From Apostichopus japonicus (taxonomy: Eukaryota; Echinodermata; Holothuroidea; Aspidochirotida; Stichopodidae): a stretch of 64,000 bases of DNA. The stretch covers positions 6,188,001 to 6,252,000 of the forward strand of contig NC_092561.1 of assembly GCF_037975245.1 (NCBI RefSeq). The letters are read 5' to 3'. A model generated the notes under the pieces. That model searched no databases, was not told the origin of the DNA, and worked only from the letters and a program-made list of their open reading frames with translations. A program made the position numbers and the translations under genes. Below are positions 1 to 11,600 of this stretch, one piece after another; position 1 is the first letter of the stretch, and each line of letters starts with the position of its first letter.

Positions 1-1456
1 CTGTTGGCTTAGACCTAGCCTAGCGAATTTCTTGCTGTTTGGAATACCTGCAGCTTTCTGTTTGTGTTGTAACTTTATTATGTATCTTGTGACGGTCCAT
101 GGCATACGAAAAGCAAAACAACATACTAAAATGGCGAAGAACATGTCAACATCTAACATTATGAAGGAACAACTTCTTCTATTCATCAAGGTGAGTTATA
201 TATTATACATTTTCATTCATTTCATGCATTGACTTGTACCATTTTTGTTTCTTCCCTTTCGGGGTTCAATAAAAAACAATGTAGGCACTTTATGTTACAT
301 TCTATAAACCGGTTCCAATTACTTTCTTTGGGGGGGGGGGGGGGGTGTGGGCAAGGTATGAGGCCTTTACCGTTATATCACCTCCTTACTTTCAAACCGT
401 TAGCTTCAATCTTACCACTAGTTGGTTGGAATGGTGTCATGCAGACATTCCCGACAATCCATAAACTTTGCCAATTCTTCTTTTGTTTTCAATAAGAATG
501 ATATTTCAAACTTATAAAAATGTATATATAAATCCACATGATACCGAAAAAAAAAAACATATCATATATATAAATATTTATGTATTACAATGCACTCTTG
601 TAACATAGACTTTACAATTGAGAGTCTATGTTACAGTCTACCCTAAATTTGGAAAATACTGCAATTATTTAAAATTGATTTAAGAAAACAACATGATCGC
701 CGTGGAGTCCATGAAAGTTTGATATGGTAACCAAGGGCGTAGGAACCGGGGGGGCTGGGGGGGCGCCAGCCCCACCCCAGTGAAAAATGTGGAGGGGCGG
801 AAGTATCATTCCGCCCCCCCCCCCCGGTTCGCAAGTCAGAAAACCCCTTTTTCATTTCCAAATGAGAATAAAATCTCATTTGGAGCACCAAATTGCATCT
901 AAGGCCAGGTGAAAATACAAAATTAAGTTCACAAAATGGAGAGGGTGTTGAAGTGTGCTATATTGCACCAAATTGCATCTGAGGCCACCTGGAAATGCAA
1001 AAAAATCCAAAGGGGAGGGGGACACCCCCTCCCCTTAGACCCCTCCCCCAGGCCGGCCATCAGTCTTCAGCCCCCCCCCACTCAAAAGTACCTTCCTACG
1101 CCACTGATGGTAACTGTAACAAGTAGTATGTTATTAATTTGATCACGTGAAAGGTTATAAGGGAAGATACATTATCATAATTTGGTTGTTGTTTTGTTTA
1201 TATATTCATCTTACAGATTTCTATTCTGATTGGTTTATCTTGGATCTGGGCGTTCCTAAATGGATTCTTTCCACACGTGACAGCATTCTTGTTCATCCAT
1301 TCCTTCGTGAATCCCTTACAGGGGGTATTTGTCTTCTTGGTGTACATATGTAACGGAAGAGTATTCTCAATGTGGAAGGCTAAATTCAAGAAAACCTATT
1401 CGCCGACTAGCGATAATTCTAAAAGAGCCCAGGGAACTGCTTCCACTTCCCTATGA
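1..1456 (+). CDS. Adhesion/secretin-class (class B) GPCR, C-terminal two exons, partial at left edge
   Basis: Two coding exons are visible: 1 (or earlier)-190 and 1217-1456, joined in phase 0 across GTGAGT at 191 and a TTACAG acceptor ending at 1216; the stop is TGA at 1454-1456. The first exon reads from a Cys-Trp-Leu (extracellular loop 2) into TM5 (LLFGIPAAFCLCCNF...) and the third intracellular loop, ending FIK. The second gives TM6 with the class-B signature GLSWIWAFL, TM7 with NPLQGVFVFLVYI, and a short Lys-rich, Ser/Thr-rich tail ending TSTSL. The WIWAF and NxLQGxFxF patterns are typical of adhesion, secretin and Methuselah-like receptors. The ectodomain and TM1-4 lie outside the window, so the subfamily and ligand cannot be assigned. 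The intron contains a hAT-like MITE (732-1106). The call as a class-B-type 7TM receptor is firm. Confidence 0.85.
599..635. repeat. Perfect 13-bp inverted repeat (hairpin) in the GPCR intron
   Basis: TGTAACATAGACT at 599-611 is the exact reverse complement of 623-635, with an 11-nt spacer. It lies in the intron between the two GPCR exons and has no recognised function; it could be a remnant of a small foldback insertion. Confidence 0.6.
732..1106. mobile_element. hAT-like MITE, family A copy 1, with 8-bp target duplication
   Basis: The element starts CAAGGGCGTAGGAA and ends TTCCTACGCCACTG, which are imperfect terminal inverted repeats. It is flanked by an exact 8-bp duplication, ATGGTAAC, at 724-731 and 1107-1114. 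An 8-bp duplication with CA..TG termini is typical of the hAT superfamily. It carries no transposase and so is non-autonomous. Internally it has poly-G and poly-C runs, a CAAATGAGA/TCTCATTTG hairpin, and two direct copies of a GCACCAAATTGCATCT block. It is very similar to 24081-24446. Confidence 0.85.
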
Positions 1457-1761
1457 GAAAGCGGTAATACCACAACAGACAGAGAGACTGAAAGTATCAT
1501 CTTGGAAGACAAGAACGCATTGCTGCCTGTATAGACCCAAACTATAGCACCCTATCAAGGAAACGCTTCTGGAGATTACGTAATTGACCTGCCTTGGTCG
1601 TAAAATGACCTCTATTTACCAATTAGTCTGCAAGGCCTGCCACATATTATTTCTTGTGGTTACAAAAAGAGCCATTGGTGTTAAGAAGCTATGCAGGCTA
1701 ATTGAGGTCGATTTACGTAATCACAAAATTTTTTAATCTATAGCGTGCTATCATTGGAGCT

Positions 1762-1767
1762 AATAAA
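1762..1767 (+). terminator. Candidate poly(A) signal AATAAA of the GPCR gene
   Basis: A canonical AATAAA on the coding strand lies about 306 bp after the TGA stop, with no nearer canonical hexamer noticed. It is assigned by position only. Confidence 0.3.
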
Positions 1768-1945
1768 GCAGATAAATTAATGACAACAACCCCTACGTAA
1801 GCACGATTGCAGTTCATGTTAAAAGGATGACCAACTATCACTGAGCCGGGGTTAGTTTGGTCATATTTGTCTCTATGTGGTATGATCCTAGTCATCTTAG
1901 AACTGGCGACACCAAATACAACGCTAGTCATCATTATGTTGTAAA

Positions 1946-2326
1946 CAGTGGCGGAGCTAGGGGTATTGGTCGGGGGGGGGGGGTGCGAGAATGGTCTGTA
2001 GGGGCGCTTTCGACACTAAGCGGAGCGCCACCACAGGTTGGCGCGGAGCGTAGAGTGTTTTTTGAGTATAGATACTCCTAGATCGCCGGAAATGACCCTT
2101 TTCGGGCCTTGCTAATTTGCAGATAAACGAAGAATAAATAGGTGTCATCGCCATTTGTGACAACTCGGTAGTTTATATGTCAGTAGGTAGATGAGAGCGC
2201 AATAAAAAAAGTTAATAATCGCGAATAAGTAAAAGTGGTAAAAAAGCTGAAAAGGGCGCCAGCAGTCCATGAGTCCGTCAGGGGGGGGGGGCATCCTCCC
2301 CTGACTGTATGGACGCTCCGCCACTG
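1946..2326. mobile_element. hAT-like MITE with perfect 8-bp target duplication (CAGTGGCGGAGC termini)
   Basis: The left end CAGTGGCGGAGC and right end GCTCCGCCACTG are perfect inverted repeats. GTTGTAAA occurs on both sides (1938-1945 and 2327-2334), giving an exact 8-bp target duplication as expected for hAT transposition. Length is 381 bp with no transposase. Part of the interior (GCGCCACC..TTGGCGCG, then GATCG..GG and GGGCCTTG) resembles family B at 22685-22939 and 38302-38576, so this may be a relative with diverged ends. Confidence 0.85.
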
Positions 2327-4249
2327 GTTGTAAACCAACAACTGAATCATATAATATAGTGTACTCCCATTCTCCAATTAGAAGAGCCAGTTTACGCCTG
2401 TTTAAATTTAATTACATCTCACACTAAAAGTTACAACTGCCAGCACAAATAAGCGTAATTATAGTGTAGGCTTACACATATTTGTGATGGCAGTTACAAG
2501 TTCAGTGTACGTCTATGTCTGGTATAACTTTCTGTGTCTGGTATACGAAACGTGTACGTGTGAACATGCGCAGTGTAAATATGAGTTCGTTGAATCAAAC
2601 ACTTATGTTCTCCATATGGGCAACGAAGGAACTCAAAGCAGGGATACAAAATATAAAATGTGAATAATATAAGAAAGTAACAACAGAAAGCAGACTGGTT
2701 AACTCAAGTGACAAATTTTAAGTTGCATCCGAAAAAAGTTAATATAGATATCTAAGGATTATAAAATGGAAAATTGATGCTTTCGTGTCCCGCAAATGCA
2801 ATGTAATGTTTTATTATCTCATTTGCAAATTAATTAAGTTAATTTTCTTGGATCCTGATTTTGATGTACTTAAAGTAAATATACAATTTGTTTTCATCCA
2901 TTTTATATTGCAGTTAAATGCTCAAGCATGTCACCAGCTCTTCTGGCAAATTAACACATGTGAGGAGGAGAAAAATGGGGGGGGGGGGGGTGGGATGGGT
3001 GGAGGTGATGGTGAGGACGACGTTTGATCATCTTAAAATGATACCTACAACATTTCATAGAAGTTATATACAGTCGGGTGGAATGGGGGGGGGGGGAATG
3101 CTTACACTATACTGTTTTATATAGTTGCATTATGCATGAATAGTGTGAGATAGCGATTCATCGTTCATTTCATATGTATATATATAAATATATAAATTGT
3201 TTTTGTTTTGTTTAAATGACTACTTTTTAACATTTTACATTCGCATCCAAAAGATGATTTATTGATTAAGCATTCATTTATTGTTTTAACAGTTTTCCGA
3301 GAAAGAAAAAAACTGGTGTGCTCATATATGACCCTTGTCGTATTAAACATCTTGTAGCACTATATATTTAAATACTCCCTTATATATTATGTCTACAATT
3401 AATTATTTAACAACGAAATGTTAAATTGATCAAAGTAAGAATTTCTAAGTTAGCAAAAAAACCTATTTATATACCTAGAATTGCAAACTTGAAATAAAAA
3501 CTGAGAAAATCAGAAATTTCATTAGAAAATGTTGCTTCCTAAATTAATCGACGCTTTTCTGTATTTTATTGAGACGCGGAATATATGTAGACAGTGAGCA
3601 GCTCAACATTTTGAGGAAAGTTGCTCATCAAATTAAAAAAAAGTGTATAGATATTTATATGGCACCATAACGTTTCATAAATATCATTTTTAAATTCACG
3701 GCTTCAAAATTATAAACTTCTCCGAGCTGAATAAATTGAAGTTTAGGCTCACTCTACCAATATCGATTATTGATACGTTAACTACTGTATCTATTGAGCC
3801 TTTTTATAAATAGGCAATTTGCATATATACTTGAATAAAGTGTATTTTTTCATATAGATGTAATGATACAAAATTTGAATAATTTTCAGAGACTGAATTT
3901 TCTCCGTCATTCATACACTTTACTAGATAAAAGAATTATTAGACCTGAATCGGCCAATTTGCATACAACGTTAAATGTACTGGTATTTAGAGCTAGCGTT
4001 ATACCTTCTGGAGCTAAATGCTTACCCCTCTGCTCAATCCCGCCCACCCCCCCCCCTCCCCTTCAACACCAAACTCATATATAGGCAACACTGAATCCTC
4101 TACATTTCGTGCCCCAAATTCTTTATGGAATAACAATTTTCGCTCTAGCCATGAAGGGCTCAATTAAATACAAAGAAATCGATCCATACAATGAAACATA
4201 TGAATTAAAGGAACGTTAGAAAATGAAATTGCTTGTCATGTAAGGTCAA

Positions 4250-4949
4250 CTCCCCTATCTTGGAGTCGAACTTTCAAGTGACCTTATACTTGGTCAAAAC
4301 ACATCAACCAGTCGGTAAATAGTGCCAATAAAATCCTTGGTCTTATCAAACGAAATTTTTGGAATTGTGCATCATCGGCAAGAGAAACAGCTTATAAAGC
4401 TCTTGTTAGACCCAAACTGGAATATATGCCAGTGTAATCTGGGACCCTCATCAGCAAATCCACAAGGAATCCTTGGAAAAAGTTCAGCGACGTGCTGCCA
4501 GGTTCGTTAAAAATGACTATAGTCGCTTTAGTAGTGTCACAGACATGTTAAAATATCTCAATTGGGATACTCTCGAAAACAGAAGAATCAAAGCACGACT
4601 TGTTACCATATATAAAGAGACTCATGGCCTAATTCCTAGCAACATAAATAACCTTCTTGAAGACAAAGACAAACCAACTACACGTCAATCTCACAGTTTG
4701 AATTATAAAATTCCTCAAGCTCAAAAGAACTGTTATAAATATTCGCTTTATCCTCGCACTGCATTCCTCAGTGGAACGCATTCCCACCTGATCAGCACCA
4801 AACACCGCCTCCTTCAAGTTCATGCTGGGAAGTCAGCAGTACCATTAGCAAAACTCGAAGGACTGCACGCGTCAACAGCCACATCAAGGCGATCTGTGCA
4901 GTACCACACCAAGACCAAGACCACTTATAAATGCCCTTCTGTAGGATAG
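4250..4949 (+). mobile_element. 5'-truncated, frameshifted non-LTR retrotransposon (LINE) reverse-transcriptase C-terminal fragment
   Basis: Conceptual translation gives YLGVELSSDLTW, then KILGLIKRNFW, ETAYKALVRPKLEY, then after a frameshift near 4425-4430 VIWDPHQ and EKVQRRAARFVKNDYSR, followed by MLKYLNWDTLENRR and a YSLYPRTAFL block. This is the thumb/C-terminal region of LINE reverse transcriptases of the jockey/CR1 group. The open part (4473-4949) ends at TAG. The reading frame is broken upstream, the 5' part is missing and no endonuclease is present, so it is a dead copy. Clade assignment beyond non-LTR is uncertain. Confidence 0.8.
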
Positions 4950-5623
4950 GCGGCTAAGCCTAACACACACCTCGGGTCAAGCGTCAATGCATAGACACTG
5001 TAGACACTTGTATCGTGGTTTTGTCGTAATTGTTCTTGGAGGGGCATGGAGTGAGTGAGGCGACGTTTACTTAAATTTCAACAGGCTGCACCTATACATA
5101 ATTCCTTTTTTTCAGGCTGACAGTGGTGACGTGGGAAGGGTCACGTATCATGAATGATCACCGGTGGACTCGAGAGTAACCAGGGATATTCCTTAGCCTA
5201 GGGTGTCATATGGGAGTGAAGTGATATCCGGAGCCAGTATCGAAGTAACCCATATCTTGAAGTGACAGTCAACTATGCGACGTCACTTGCCAGTCATAAG
5301 GGGAATGGAACTATGTTGTAATGGGGGAACGGTATACATCTCACGGGGTTTTGCTGGTCACATACTACTATAGCACGTATAATTATTTCAGATTATAAAA
5401 GAAACAAAGGCGCCCTAAGAGTAAAACTACAGAAAATGAAAAGGTAAAATTCCTGGTTAAATAAGAATTTTAACTATATCGGTTGAACGTTATGAACTGG
5501 CATGTGATCAAACCAGCATATATGTTTATTTGAGCTTGGCCGAATTTCTTTAATTTTTCGACAAGGAACGGAAAAACGGCGTTCATTGGCAAAATCGCTA
5601 ACGGTGATAAAACACGTATCAAG

Positions 5624-8600
5624 ATGGCGCCGTCCATGAGATCACGGAAGTTCGTGATATCTCTTCTGCAAGCAGCTATTATTCTTAGCCTATTTGCAGT
5701 GCAACCTACCAACGGAGAGAGAAAGTTGAGGCAGGCTCATATAGTAAGCGCACTTGGTTGTCTGTATGTTACCCTCCCCTTAACGTTAGTCATAACGTAG
5801 TTAGGCTAAGCCTGAATACTGTAGGCTAGGCCTAGGTCAAGGCCTAACGTAACTTGCAGTATCTTAAATATATGCCTAAACCTAGGCAAACTAGGGTCAG
5901 TCAATGCAAACGTGCGTGTGCCTACTCCCATCGCTTCGGCAAGCCTTAAAGCTAAAACTTATCTTAAGTCTGCATATCCCACAGACGTTTCCAACGTTTT
6001 CCAGTACAAAATAAATTTGTTTCATATTTTCTAGTATGAGCTTTATGGTCCTAGGCCTATGGTACAGTACCAGCTATAGCCTAGGTATATTTGATGGGAG
6101 CTATTCACCCATCATACGTTCAATAAGGATGGCTCTCTTGCTTAATTACCTGATAACTCCTTCAAAGAGCATTACTCTGTTGGTTAATTACCCCATGTTG
6201 GTCCAATAATTATGGTGCTCTTTCTTATTTATAGGATAGTCATCTGAATTTAGCAAAATCATGATGCTTATATACCCGATTTTTGGTTAAGCTAGGTAGG
6301 GGGTACCTATTAACCGATCTAATAACCTGATGTAACACTTATATAGCTGACCATTCGGACATAGCAGATCCAGGGTATAGGGTGTACATGTACCCTTCCC
6401 TTTTTTAACCCCCTCCCCTAACAAGAAACAATAATTTAAAGTTGTTATTAATATAACCTTGTGTGTACATAAACTAAGCATAATAAAACTAGTGTTAATT
6501 AATTTATAGCCTAAATATAACTTAGAATGCACCTTTTCACATGCAAGTGTTTATTGGGAGGACCCCATAGTATAGAGACTATAGTCGGCTTCAAGGGCTT
6601 ACGACCAGTGGTGTGTGCAAAGGAGGGCCATTGGTCCTCACCTCCGATCATCAGTAAGGGGGCAAATGGTTCAGTCAGGGAATTTTTTCATTTAGCCAGG
6701 TAAGAATTTAGAAAACTACTCCTGTGGACACTCCCCTCCCCATTTTTTCAACCTCACAGAAAGTACTAAAACTTATAAACTTAAACAAATTCTAGGGTTT
6801 ATCCGGCAACATATATGTAGACCTAATTTAAAGTCATAATAAGCCCCAGAAAGCACCAATTGTCATCTAGTTTTTTCTGGGGGAGGAGCCCCTAAATCTA
6901 TCCACACTGGACACAGATTCAATGACCCCAGTGCAGTCCCCATCTTGTATAACATCATTCGGTGCAATCCTCGGTAGGGTCTGGGGGAAGAATTCCATGG
7001 ATGCTCTTTTAAGCACTTTCATAAGACATTTTCTGGCCTTTCTGGGACCCAAATACCAATATCATATGGTACAGTCAGTAAACTTTTAGCTCAAAGTCTG
7101 TAGAGGAAAGACACTTCCTGCCACCCTCAATGGAAGGGCACATTTTGCCTCCATGCCATGAACTCCATTGAAGGGTGGGGGCTGGGGGGGGGGAATTGCC
7201 CTGTGCTGTGAGAGTCTTGATTGTTACTAGTCAATTTTGACTCTCGCTGTGCAAAAGACAGATTCGTCTTTGTCAAGGAAGACTTGGGCATTCAGGAGTC
7301 GATCAGAGACCAAGAGTAGGTCTGCCGTAACTGAAGTCGTTCCTTTGCCTTTTATAATAAAGCTTTCCCATGAAATATGATCTACAGTGTGACTAAAAAT
7401 AAGACCTAAAATCTTCACGCTGGTGATTTTCCAATTACATCTGCAGAGCGGTAGTAAAATAATTAGGTCAACTGCCAGTAATAATTTACTCAGATGTTAC
7501 CCGAAACTGGTGTGCTCATTCATATACTGCAAACCGTTCACATCAACCGACAGCATCACTTGCAATGTATTATCAGTTCAATGCCTTTCATTTCCTTATA
7601 TTTCCAGATATTTCGGCACGGTTACCGCTCGCCGATTGACGGTTATCCTAGTGACGAGATTAAGGAAGATCAATGGCCACAAGGGTTTGGTCAACTCACA
7701 GCGGTAAGTCACATGTTTAAAATTAAATATTTCCTACAGCTTTTTATACTACTTGGTACTAAAGCAATCCGTATGGTCACCCTGTGATTTCACTGTTGCT
7801 ACCGATGGAGCTCTAAGTGATTTTTATTTATTTTTGATTTTTTTAATTTCAGCCATGAAAATAACTTTTTCATGCTATTAAACAGGTTTAAGTGTTTTTT
7901 TTTTTGATGAAACTGTTCTTTATAGCCTCATTAATTACGGTCCAAAGTTGTTGGTTACCACATACTCTGTATTTAAAGTTTAAATTTAAGATATCCACCG
8001 CCTTTTAGGGGGAGTTGAAATTTAAGCACCAGTGTGTAGTTTAAGCCCTTGTCTCGACAATAAAACTTATTTCGAAAAATTTTGGTAATATTCTATTTCC
8101 TGTCATAAATTGATTTAGAGAGGCATGGAACAACATCACAAGCTTGGGCTGTGGTTGCATGAACGTTACATGGTCAACAACGCCCTCTTGAACGAAACTT
8201 ACAAGAAGTCCGAGATTTGGATCCGTAGCTCAGCCTACGACAGGACTATAATGTCTGCGCAGAGCTGCCTATCGGGTCTCTATATGCTGAAGGAGAAGAA
8301 CATAATGGAACTCTTGTGGACACCCATACCTGTGTGGACAGAGAAAATGCAATCAGATTATGTGAGTGTTTGCTCCATATTATCCATATTAAAAGAGTTA
8401 AAAATGATTTTGATGTCCTACAGGAGATTCCTTTTTAAAATCAATTCATGTATCGGTTCTGCAGTTTCATACATTTTGAAGTTTCAATTTTTTATTTTAT
8501 TTGAGTCAGTAAAGTAAACATGATAAGGATAGTTGAATAAAGAATAAAGTTTTACTGCCAATACAGGAAAAACAGACGAAACATCTTTAAAAAAGAGTGC

Positions 8601-11600
8601 GTCGAATTGGCAATTTGATGGTCAAGTATTGACCAAACTCATTTCAGGAAATTAGACATTTTGGGTATTTTAAACTTTCTGTCATCAATCTGAAATTTGT
8701 ATTGAAACTTTCCCTTGTCAAATACAATGAAACTTCAAGATCCTAACGGTTGAAGGGAAAGTGTTGATTCTACTCAAAAATTACAAATTGACAACAACAA
8801 AAAAGTGCTTATTCAAAGGAGTCATTCACATTACACATACACTAGAAACTTTTTTTCATTTTTAAAATTGAATTTTTCTTTGTTTTTTGCTATAATTGAT
8901 TAAGTCAACTCATTGAACGTCCGTACGGTACAGTGTCTCTCTTGATTTTTATTCTTCTTTCTTTTCAGTTAATGTCACCTTGGCATTGTCCTTGTCCCAG
9001 GTTTACAACTCTGCAAAAAGACAGAATGAAGAACCCCAAAATTAAAGAATACATGGAAAATAACAAGGTGAAAACCAAAAAAAGGGCCAACAGTTTTAAA
9101 GGCATTGAAGACTCGCCCCAAACCGCGCGCCATGCTCTGAAAAAGTTAACTTTCCGTTTCTTGCAAGTGAAGTTTTCTGCTTGTCGCTATAAAATGCAGA
9201 CAGTAATGAAAGGTGATACCCTGTTATCTTTAGCTGGACCTGAGATGTCCATCGCTGTATCGTTTGTACTGTGCTGTGGGTATTGACCGCAGCTGTATGT
9301 ATTGACTGTACACTAGTGTCTAATTACCGAAGGTAGCAAGCTGTGTGCGTATTTTCTGGGATCGATGGTGGTGTCTAGCACTTCTGTTACACCTCATTCG
9401 AAACTAGGTCAGATTACCGGCATTAGACGTTTCTTTTTGCGCGAGTCTTCACACCCTTTAACTTTATACTAAACAAGATTACCCAGAAATGATTTTTTAA
9501 TAACGTTTGTACTTTCTTTGAAAAGGACAAGCAATTGCAACCAATTTTATACCAAACCCAACCACCATCTTTACCAGCTCATATGACTGAGACCTTTGTC
9601 ATGAAGAACCTCCCAAAATATCACATTTGGGAGGTACCGTAGGAGGTTTTCAAATTTGTCATCGTAAACCGATGTTATCTGAAAACTGTGTGGTACATAA
9701 ATGAAACAAAACAATGAAGGTTTGGTCTTTGTAATCAAGTGGAATGTATTAACCGCCTTGCACGTGCAATTATTCAACATTGTTTTGTTTTTTTTCTCTG
9801 GGTGTGGGGGGAGTGAGGGGGAGTATTGACTTTTTCTGTACATTTAATGTTTGCTGTTTCCTCTGGTATAGGAGTTTTTTAACTTCCTGCAAGAAAAATC
9901 AGGATTATCAGAAAACAGCACCTTTTGGAATTATACACGACTGGCTGATACCATTGTAATGGAGGTAAGTCGCTTCGCTCTCTCTCTAACTTAGATTTCT
10001 TCTCTCAAGATCTTACTCTGCACATATCAGTAGCATTACAATTCTGCTCCAGTTTGTTCCATTATTTCATCTGTTTGCTACAAGTTCACACAGTTGTAAC
10101 AAAGCCCCCCCCCCCCCCCCTATCATAGTCAATTGCAGGCAACATTGTTTGTAGGAAATGAATGTAAATTCTCGCAAGGATGCATGGCAAGAAACATTAA
10201 TATCGAAGCTTCTCGTGGACTTTTCAGCAAGTTCACTCAGTGCAAAATGGGCATGCCAGTCAGTAAATTTTAGACATATCCTCTGATCTTCAGCTTGACG
10301 ACAATAGAACTGTCAATCAGTGGGCTCAGAACGAGACCGTTCAACTGAAGCTAAAGACGTTGCTGGATATCGGCTCGGGTTTTAATTTTGCGAACGCAAC
10401 CGCAGAGGAGACCAGCATCGTCTCAGGTTTGAAATCTCCGATGACATTTTCGTGCAGATATTAATAGAATATGTATTTTAGCTTTGTAGTACAGTAATAG
10501 GAGTGAGGATACCACTGGAGTAGTTCCCCATCGTTATCAGTACAAGTATAATTAGTATCCTCTGTTTAAATTACCAGTATAAGTGTGTGTAGCTAATGCT
10601 GTAGTAAAGCAACTACGTGACAATATATCAAGAATGCTTATTAGAGTAGAAGTCAAAATATCATGAGGATGTTTTATAGAACTGTGTCCCCTTTAAGACT
10701 GTCTAAGTGTAAACTCTCAAATTATCCAAACTACTTCACTCTGTGGGAAAGTTCATGGTAGGTTGCAATGTAGTGTTGAAAGTGTGCAATGATGAGTTCA
10801 ACCAGTTTTCTATCTATAAGCAAACCTTTTTTGTTATTTTTACATTAATTAGCATTTTGTAATTCCTTTTAGTTTTGTTGTTTTGGCCTGTTTTTTTTTT
10901 AGTCCGTATTGCCATTGTGATCAGTTGTTATTCTGTCGGTTCAATCGATTCTACACATCACTTGATAACAACATCGGGGATTGTGGGTGTGAACTCTCAT
11001 GTCAAAAATAGGATGCTGAGGGGGCTGCAGCCTCCCTGCAGCCAGGCTGTACGACATGGGTCATAATCTGTTGTGGTCTGCAGTGTAACGTTTACAGAAC
11101 TGCTCGGTGCTAGCATGCATGAACGATCTCTTTCGTTCGATATCGATTCAGCCTAGCTGCAGGGATGTTCGATATTGATTCAGCCTAGCTGCAGGGGATG
11201 TTTGATATTGATTCAGCCTAGCTGCAGGGGATGTTTGATACTGATTCAGCCTAGCTGCAGGGGATGTTTGATATTGATTCAGCCTAGCTGCAGGGGATGT
11301 TCGATATTGATTCAGCCTAGCTGCAGGGGATGTTCGATATTGATTCAGCCTAGCTGCAGGGGATGTTCGATATTGATTCAGCCTAGCTGCAGGGGATGTT
11401 TGATATTGATTCAGCCTAGCTGCAGGGATGTTACGATATTGATTCAGCCTAGTTGCAGGGGATGTTTGATATTGATTCAGCCTAGCTGCAGGGGATGTTT
11501 GATATTGATTCAGCCTAGCTGCAGGGGATGTTTGATATTGATTCAGCCTAGCTGCAGGGGATGTTTGATATTGATTCAGCCTAGCTGCAGGGGATGTTTG

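Larger units (their letters stand above)
1457..5623. other. Intergenic region between the GPCR and acid phosphatase genes
   Basis: Apart from the MITE at 1946-2326, the LINE fragment at about 4250-4949 and several G/C runs (for example 2280-2291 and near 2977-2988), I see no coding exon. An AATAAA at 1762-1767 is a plausible poly(A) signal for the GPCR, about 300 bp after its stop. The part upstream of 5624 presumably contains the acid phosphatase promoter, but no clear core element stands out. Confidence 0.5.

Noticed and set aside
5470-5712. Minus-strand ORF over the acid phosphatase first exon
   Set aside because: It is antisense to the signal-peptide exon, which is supported by phase and family fit.
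8933-9286. Plus-strand ORF extending past acid phosphatase exon 4
   Set aside because: Only 8969-9067 is exonic; the rest runs into the TTAA MITE after the donor at 9068.
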